From: Emticicia sp. C21 | Lineage (GTDB): Bacteria > Bacteroidota > Bacteroidia > Cytophagales > Spirosomataceae | Assembly: GCF_003418935.1 (NCBI RefSeq) | Contig: NZ_QVMT01000010.1 | Span: 62,001-126,000 of the forward strand | Length of the DNA stretch: 64,000 nt | Direction of reading: 5' to 3' | Shown: piece after piece, positions 61,489 to 64,000 of the stretch | Layout: every line of letters starts with the position of its first letter | How positions within the stretch are numbered: the stretch's first letter is position 1 | Notes under the pieces: model-generated | The model's input: the letters and a program-made list of their open reading frames with translations, nothing else | What the model was told of the DNA's origin: nothing | Database searches by the model: none | Translations under genes and position numbers: made by a program

Positions 61489-61560
61489 ATTATGGCTGAG
61501 AATTGAATATGCCGTACAATATATCAGCTCAATGTAAAATATTCAATTCTCAGCCATAAT
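61489..61560. repeat. Perfect 22-bp inverted repeat with 28-base spacer
   Basis: 61489-61510 and 61539-61560 are exact reverse complements; the arms begin ATTATGGCTGAG and the outer ends read ATTATGG/CCATAAT. It lies in a 303-base gap without genes between the pterin dehydratase and permease genes. It resembles a small MITE-like element or a very long regulatory hairpin in the permease leader; no T-tract follows it. Confidence 0.7.
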
Positions 61561-61710
61561 GGTTTTGTTAATAAAGTGCTTTTTTGCAGGGTTTCGTATA
61601 AAAAAATCTGATTTCTTGGGATTTAACTATATTTGACAATCTTTTACTATTCATAATTAACTGATTATCAATACTTTACAAACGCTTACTAATAGCTGGA
61701 ATGAGCTGTT

Positions 61711-61944
61711 TTACTTAAGCAATTTATCAATGGCTTTAGCCAGATTTCTGTCTTTATCAGTAACTTTATTGCCTGCATCGTGAGTTGAAAGGTCTATATG
61801 AACTTTATTCCATGCATTTGACCAATCCGGGTGATGATTTTGGGTCTCTGCCAATAAAGCAACACGAGTCATAAAAGCAAAAGCCTCTGAAAAATCTTCA
61901 AACTTAAAAGTTCGGCTGAGTTTGTTGTTTTCTTCTTTCCACAT
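61711..61944 (-). CDS. Pterin-4a-carbinolamine dehydratase
   Basis: The 77-residue protein has the family signature [38 protein letters not shown], with the catalytic His-His-Pro. It is shorter than the usual 95-110 residues because the N-terminal arm is reduced; short forms are frequent in Bacteroidota. It dehydrates 4a-hydroxytetrahydrobiopterin during aromatic hydroxylation or pterin recycling. No aromatic hydroxylase gene is in the window. It lies downstream of tRNA-Ser, which has its own terminator. Confidence 0.9.
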   Translation of the reverse strand: MWKEENNKLSRTFKFEDFSEAFAFMTRVALLAETQNHHPDWSNAWNKVHIDLSTHDAGNKVTDKDRNLAKAIDKLLK

Positions 61945-61995
61945 AGTAGTAATTATTTAAATGTGTGTGATATAATTGGTAGGACAATATACAAC

Positions 61996-62027
61996 AAAAA
62001 AAAGCCGAATCAAATGATTCGGCTTTT
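61996..62027 (-). terminator. Intrinsic terminator of tRNA-Ser
   Basis: AAAAGCCGAATC (62000-62011) and GATTCGGCTTTT (62016-62027) form a 12-bp stem with an AAAT loop and a T-tract on the minus strand, right next to the tRNA 3' end. Confidence 0.9.
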
Positions 62028-62028
62028 G

Positions 62029-62113
62029 CAGAGAGAGAGGGATTCGAACCCCCGGACCTGTAACAGTCAACGGTTTTCAAGACCGCCGCATTCGACCACT
62101 CTGCCATCTCTCT
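62029..62113 (-). tRNA. tRNA-Ser (anticodon TGA)
   Basis: Class II tRNA of 85 bases on the minus strand. Acceptor strands AGAGAGA and TCTCTCT pair fully with G as discriminator; the anticodon loop CTTGAAA gives TGA; the long variable arm and GGGGGTTCGAATCCCTC T arm are typical. CCA is not encoded. Confidence 0.95.
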
Positions 62114-62132
62114 GTGTCCCTTAATTGTGATG

Positions 62133-62163
62133 CAAAGATACGGCTTTCAGCAATTAATGTCAA
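62133..62163 (-). promoter_or_regulatory. Promoter of tRNA-Ser
   Basis: TTG (62163-62161), 20 bases, TATCTTTG (62140-62133) on the minus strand. The -7 box lies 20 bases before the mature tRNA. Confidence 0.75.
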
Positions 62164-62219
62164 CCCTATGTTAAATAATTTTTAGTTTTTTTTTCCTTTC
62201 AGAAGCTATCGAAAAACCG

Positions 62220-62227
62220 TAAATTTG
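62220..62227 (+). promoter_or_regulatory. Candidate -7 box of purL
   Basis: TAAATTTG matches TAnnTTTG about 27 bases before the start; the upstream position expected for TTG reads TTT. A 7-bp inverted repeat (CGTAAAT/ATTTACG, 62218-62240) overlaps it and may be an operator. Confidence 0.4.
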
Positions 62228-62253
62228 TGTAATATTTACGAATACTTCTTTTT

Positions 62254-64000
62254 GTGGAAACAATCGAACAACTTCCTACTTTCGAAACAGCCAAAAAACT
62301 TGGCTTATTGCCCGAAGAATTTGACAAAATCAAACAAATCTTAGGACGCACTCCCAACTTTACTGAATTATCTATATTTTCAGTTATGTGGTCGGAGCAC
62401 TGCTCATACAAAAATTCTATTGTATGGCTAAAAACATTACCACGTGATTCGGACCGGATGCTGGCAAAAGCGGGTGAAGAGAACGCAGGTTTGGTTGATA
62501 TTGGTGATGGTCTGGCATGTAGCTTTAAGATAGAATCACATAATCACCCATCAGCATTGGAGCCTTACCAAGGTGCGGCTACGGGAGTTGGTGGTATTAA
62601 CCGTGATATTTTTACCATGGGGGCACGCCCTATTGCGCAGCTTAACTCGCTTCGTTTCGGCAATATTAATTCGCCAAAAACCCAACGTTTGTTGAAAGGT
62701 GTGGTAAAAGGAATCGGTGATTATGGCAATGCTTTTGGTATTCCGACAGTAGGTGGAGAAATCTATTTCGATGATTGCTACAATACTAACCCATTGGTTA
62801 ATGCTTTTTCGGCAGGAATCGTTGAAGTAGGTAAACAAGCTTCGGCTACTTCTTACGGTGTAGGTAACCCGGTATTTATTGTGGGTTCGGCTACAGGTAA
62901 AGATGGTATCCACGGAGCAACTTTTGCTTCTGAAGATATTACCGATAAATCTACAGAAAAACTTCCGGCTGTTCAGGTTGGTGATCCTTTCATGGAAAAA
63001 CTATTATTGGAAGCTACCTTAGAAATTCTTGGTAGCGGATATGTGATTGGTATACAGGATATGGGTGCAGCTGGTATTATTTGCTCTACTTCTGAAATGA
63101 GTGCCAAGGGTGAACACGGGATGATTATAGATTTGGATAAAGTACCAACTCGCCAGGCAAATATGCATGGTTGGGAGATTTTACTCTCAGAATCTCAAGA
63201 AAGGATGTTGGTAGTTGTGCAAAAAGGTAAAGAAGATTTAATTAAAGGTATATTTGATAAATGGGATTTACATTGTGCGCAAATTGGTGAAGTGACCGAT
63301 ACGCAAAGACTTCACTTCTATCAACATGGAAAACTAATTGCTGATGTTCCGGCAGAAGATTTAGTTTTAGGAGGTGGCGCTCCGCAATATCACCGTGAAT
63401 ATCGTGAACCTGCTTATTATCAGGAATTTAAAAAGTTTGATATTAATGCGGTAGCTGATATTAATGGTGCAGCTGAATTGAAAAAAGTAGCTGAGCATTT
63501 ATTGTCTCACCCAAATATCTGTTCTCGTAAATGGATTACAGAACAATATGATTCAACTGTGGGTACTGCTAACCGTAGTACTAACCGTCCATCTGATGCA
63601 GCAGTAGTGAGATTGAGAAACCCTGAAAAAGGAGATTTGAATAAAGCGATTGTTATTACGGTTGATTGTAATGGAAGATACGTAAATGCTGACCCGGAAG
63701 TTGGTTGTCAGATTGCCGTATCGGAAGCTGCTCGTAATATTGTGTGTACCGGTGGCGAGCCATTGGCTATTACGAATAACCTGAATTTTGGTAACCCATA
63801 TAATCCGGAAGTATACTGGCAATTTGTGGGTGCGGTAAAAGGCATGAGTAAAGCTTGTGTAAAATTCAGCACTCCGGTAACTGGTGGTAATGTGAGTTTC
63901 TATAACCAAAGTTCGGATGATGGCCCGGTATTCCCGACTCCTACTATTGGTATGTTAGGGTTACTGGAAAATACTGAAAACCAAATGACTCTGAATTTCA
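62254..64000 (+). CDS. purL: Phosphoribosylformylglycinamidine synthase subunit II (partial, C-terminus beyond the window)
   Basis: A GTG start gives METIEQLPTFETAKKLGLLP and then the PurL marks: LSIFSVMWSEHCSYKNS, FKIESHNHPSA, GAATGVGGINRDIFTMGARPIAQLNSLRFG, PTVGGEIYFD and DMGAAGIICSTSEMSAKG. About 582 residues are seen of the 740 or so of the small PurL, so the end lies to the right. It makes formylglycinamidine ribonucleotide amide in purine synthesis, together with PurS and PurQ in organisms with this short type. No frame break is seen. Confidence 0.95.
   Translation, partial: METIEQLPTFETAKKLGLLPEEFDKIKQILGRTPNFTELSIFSVMWSEHCSYKNSIVWLKTLPRDSDRMLAKAGEENAGLVDIGDGLACSFKIESHNHPSALEPYQGAATGVGGINRDIFTMGARPIAQLNSLRFGNINSPKTQRLLKGVVKGIGDYGNAFGIPTVGGEIYFDDCYNTNPLVNAFSAGIVEVGKQASATSYGVGNPVFIVGSATGKDGIHGATFASEDITDKSTEKLPAVQVGDPFMEKLLLEATLEILGSGYVIGIQDMGAAGIICSTSEMSAKGEHGMIIDLDKVPTRQANMHGWEILLSESQERMLVVVQKGKEDLIKGIFDKWDLHCAQIGEVTDTQRLHFYQHGKLIADVPAEDLVLGGGAPQYHREYREPAYYQEFKKFDINAVADINGAAELKKVAEHLLSHPNICSRKWITEQYDSTVGTANRSTNRPSDAAVVRLRNPEKGDLNKAIVITVDCNGRYVNADPEVGCQIAVSEAARNIVCTGGEPLAITNNLNFGNPYNPEVYWQFVGAVKGMSKACVKFSTPVTGGNVSFYNQSSDDGPVFPTPTIGMLGLLENTENQMTLNF

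Noticed and set aside
62551-62913. A minus-strand frame opposite purL (and a similar one at 63553-63909)
   Set aside because: Both are shadows of the strongly conserved purL frame.

Overview
The window comes from the chromosome of a Bacteroidota bacterium, most likely a member of the Cytophagales (Emticicia, Arcicella or Spirosoma-like). The evidence is an AT-rich genome, secreted proteins with type IX secretion (T9SS) sorting domains of both type A and type B, a short 287-residue primary sigma factor, starts that mostly lack a Shine-Dalgarno sequence, and promoters of the form TTG-N20-TAnnTTTG. That promoter form is met almost exactly in front of the tRNA genes, rnpB and several protein genes.

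Layout. 1-11.8 kb: acpH (partial), slyD, dCMP deaminase, an M43 metalloprotease, phoH, dnaB, a carboxypeptidase-regulatory-like protein, rlmD, a T9SS type B protein and a TPR-SH3 protein. 11.8-15.6 kb: three tandem tRNA-Lys genes, then a small cluster on the minus strand (ArsR regulator, SRPBCC protein, decayed YdeI-like gene, DoxX protein, DUF4256 protein), a DUF1801 protein and tRNA-Leu. 15.8-21.3 kb: rpsO, pnp, rpoD, menD. 21.2-33.9 kb: TPR proteins, an M61 peptidase and an envelope gene row (1003-residue TPR protein, outer-membrane barrel, HU-SPOR membrane protein, TonB-like protein) followed by folC and trmB. 34-36.3 kb: gap and dapD. 36.3-41.8 kb: a gene-poor AT-rich stretch holding only an XRE regulator and a parA plus small DNA-binding-protein pair, ending in a dif site. 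41.9-62.1 kb: almost everything is on the minus strand: a TPR protein, gyrA, small envelope proteins, the rpsP-rimM-trmD row, rnpB, DUF4403, DUF2027-Smr, a VWA protein, fabG, a sterol desaturase, rsmI, a Cys/Met-type PLP enzyme, an amino acid permease, a pterin dehydratase and tRNA-Ser. Two tiny sister genes on the plus strand interrupt this run. purL (partial) closes the window.

The main large-scale reading is that this is the replication terminus. A 28-bp site at 41606-41633 matches the Escherichia coli dif site at 22 of 28 positions, including the whole 11-bp XerD arm. Gene orientation also changes there: left of it most genes point right, and right of it nearly all point left, as expected where two replication forks meet. 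Beside dif lie parA with a ribbon-helix-helix-like partner, a pair of 26-bp direct repeats upstream of parA, and a parS-like CCACGTGG site. Together these look like a segregation module placed at the terminus, or the remains of an element that entered at dif.

Other points worth attention are two paralogous microproteins of 44 and 45 residues with a shared C-terminal motif, an ArsR promoter with operators between and just after the promoter boxes, a multiply broken YdeI-like pseudogene, a 123-bp triplicated tRNA-Lys unit, and an rnpB terminator that overlaps the rpsP promoter. No CRISPR array, intact insertion sequence or prophage was seen.
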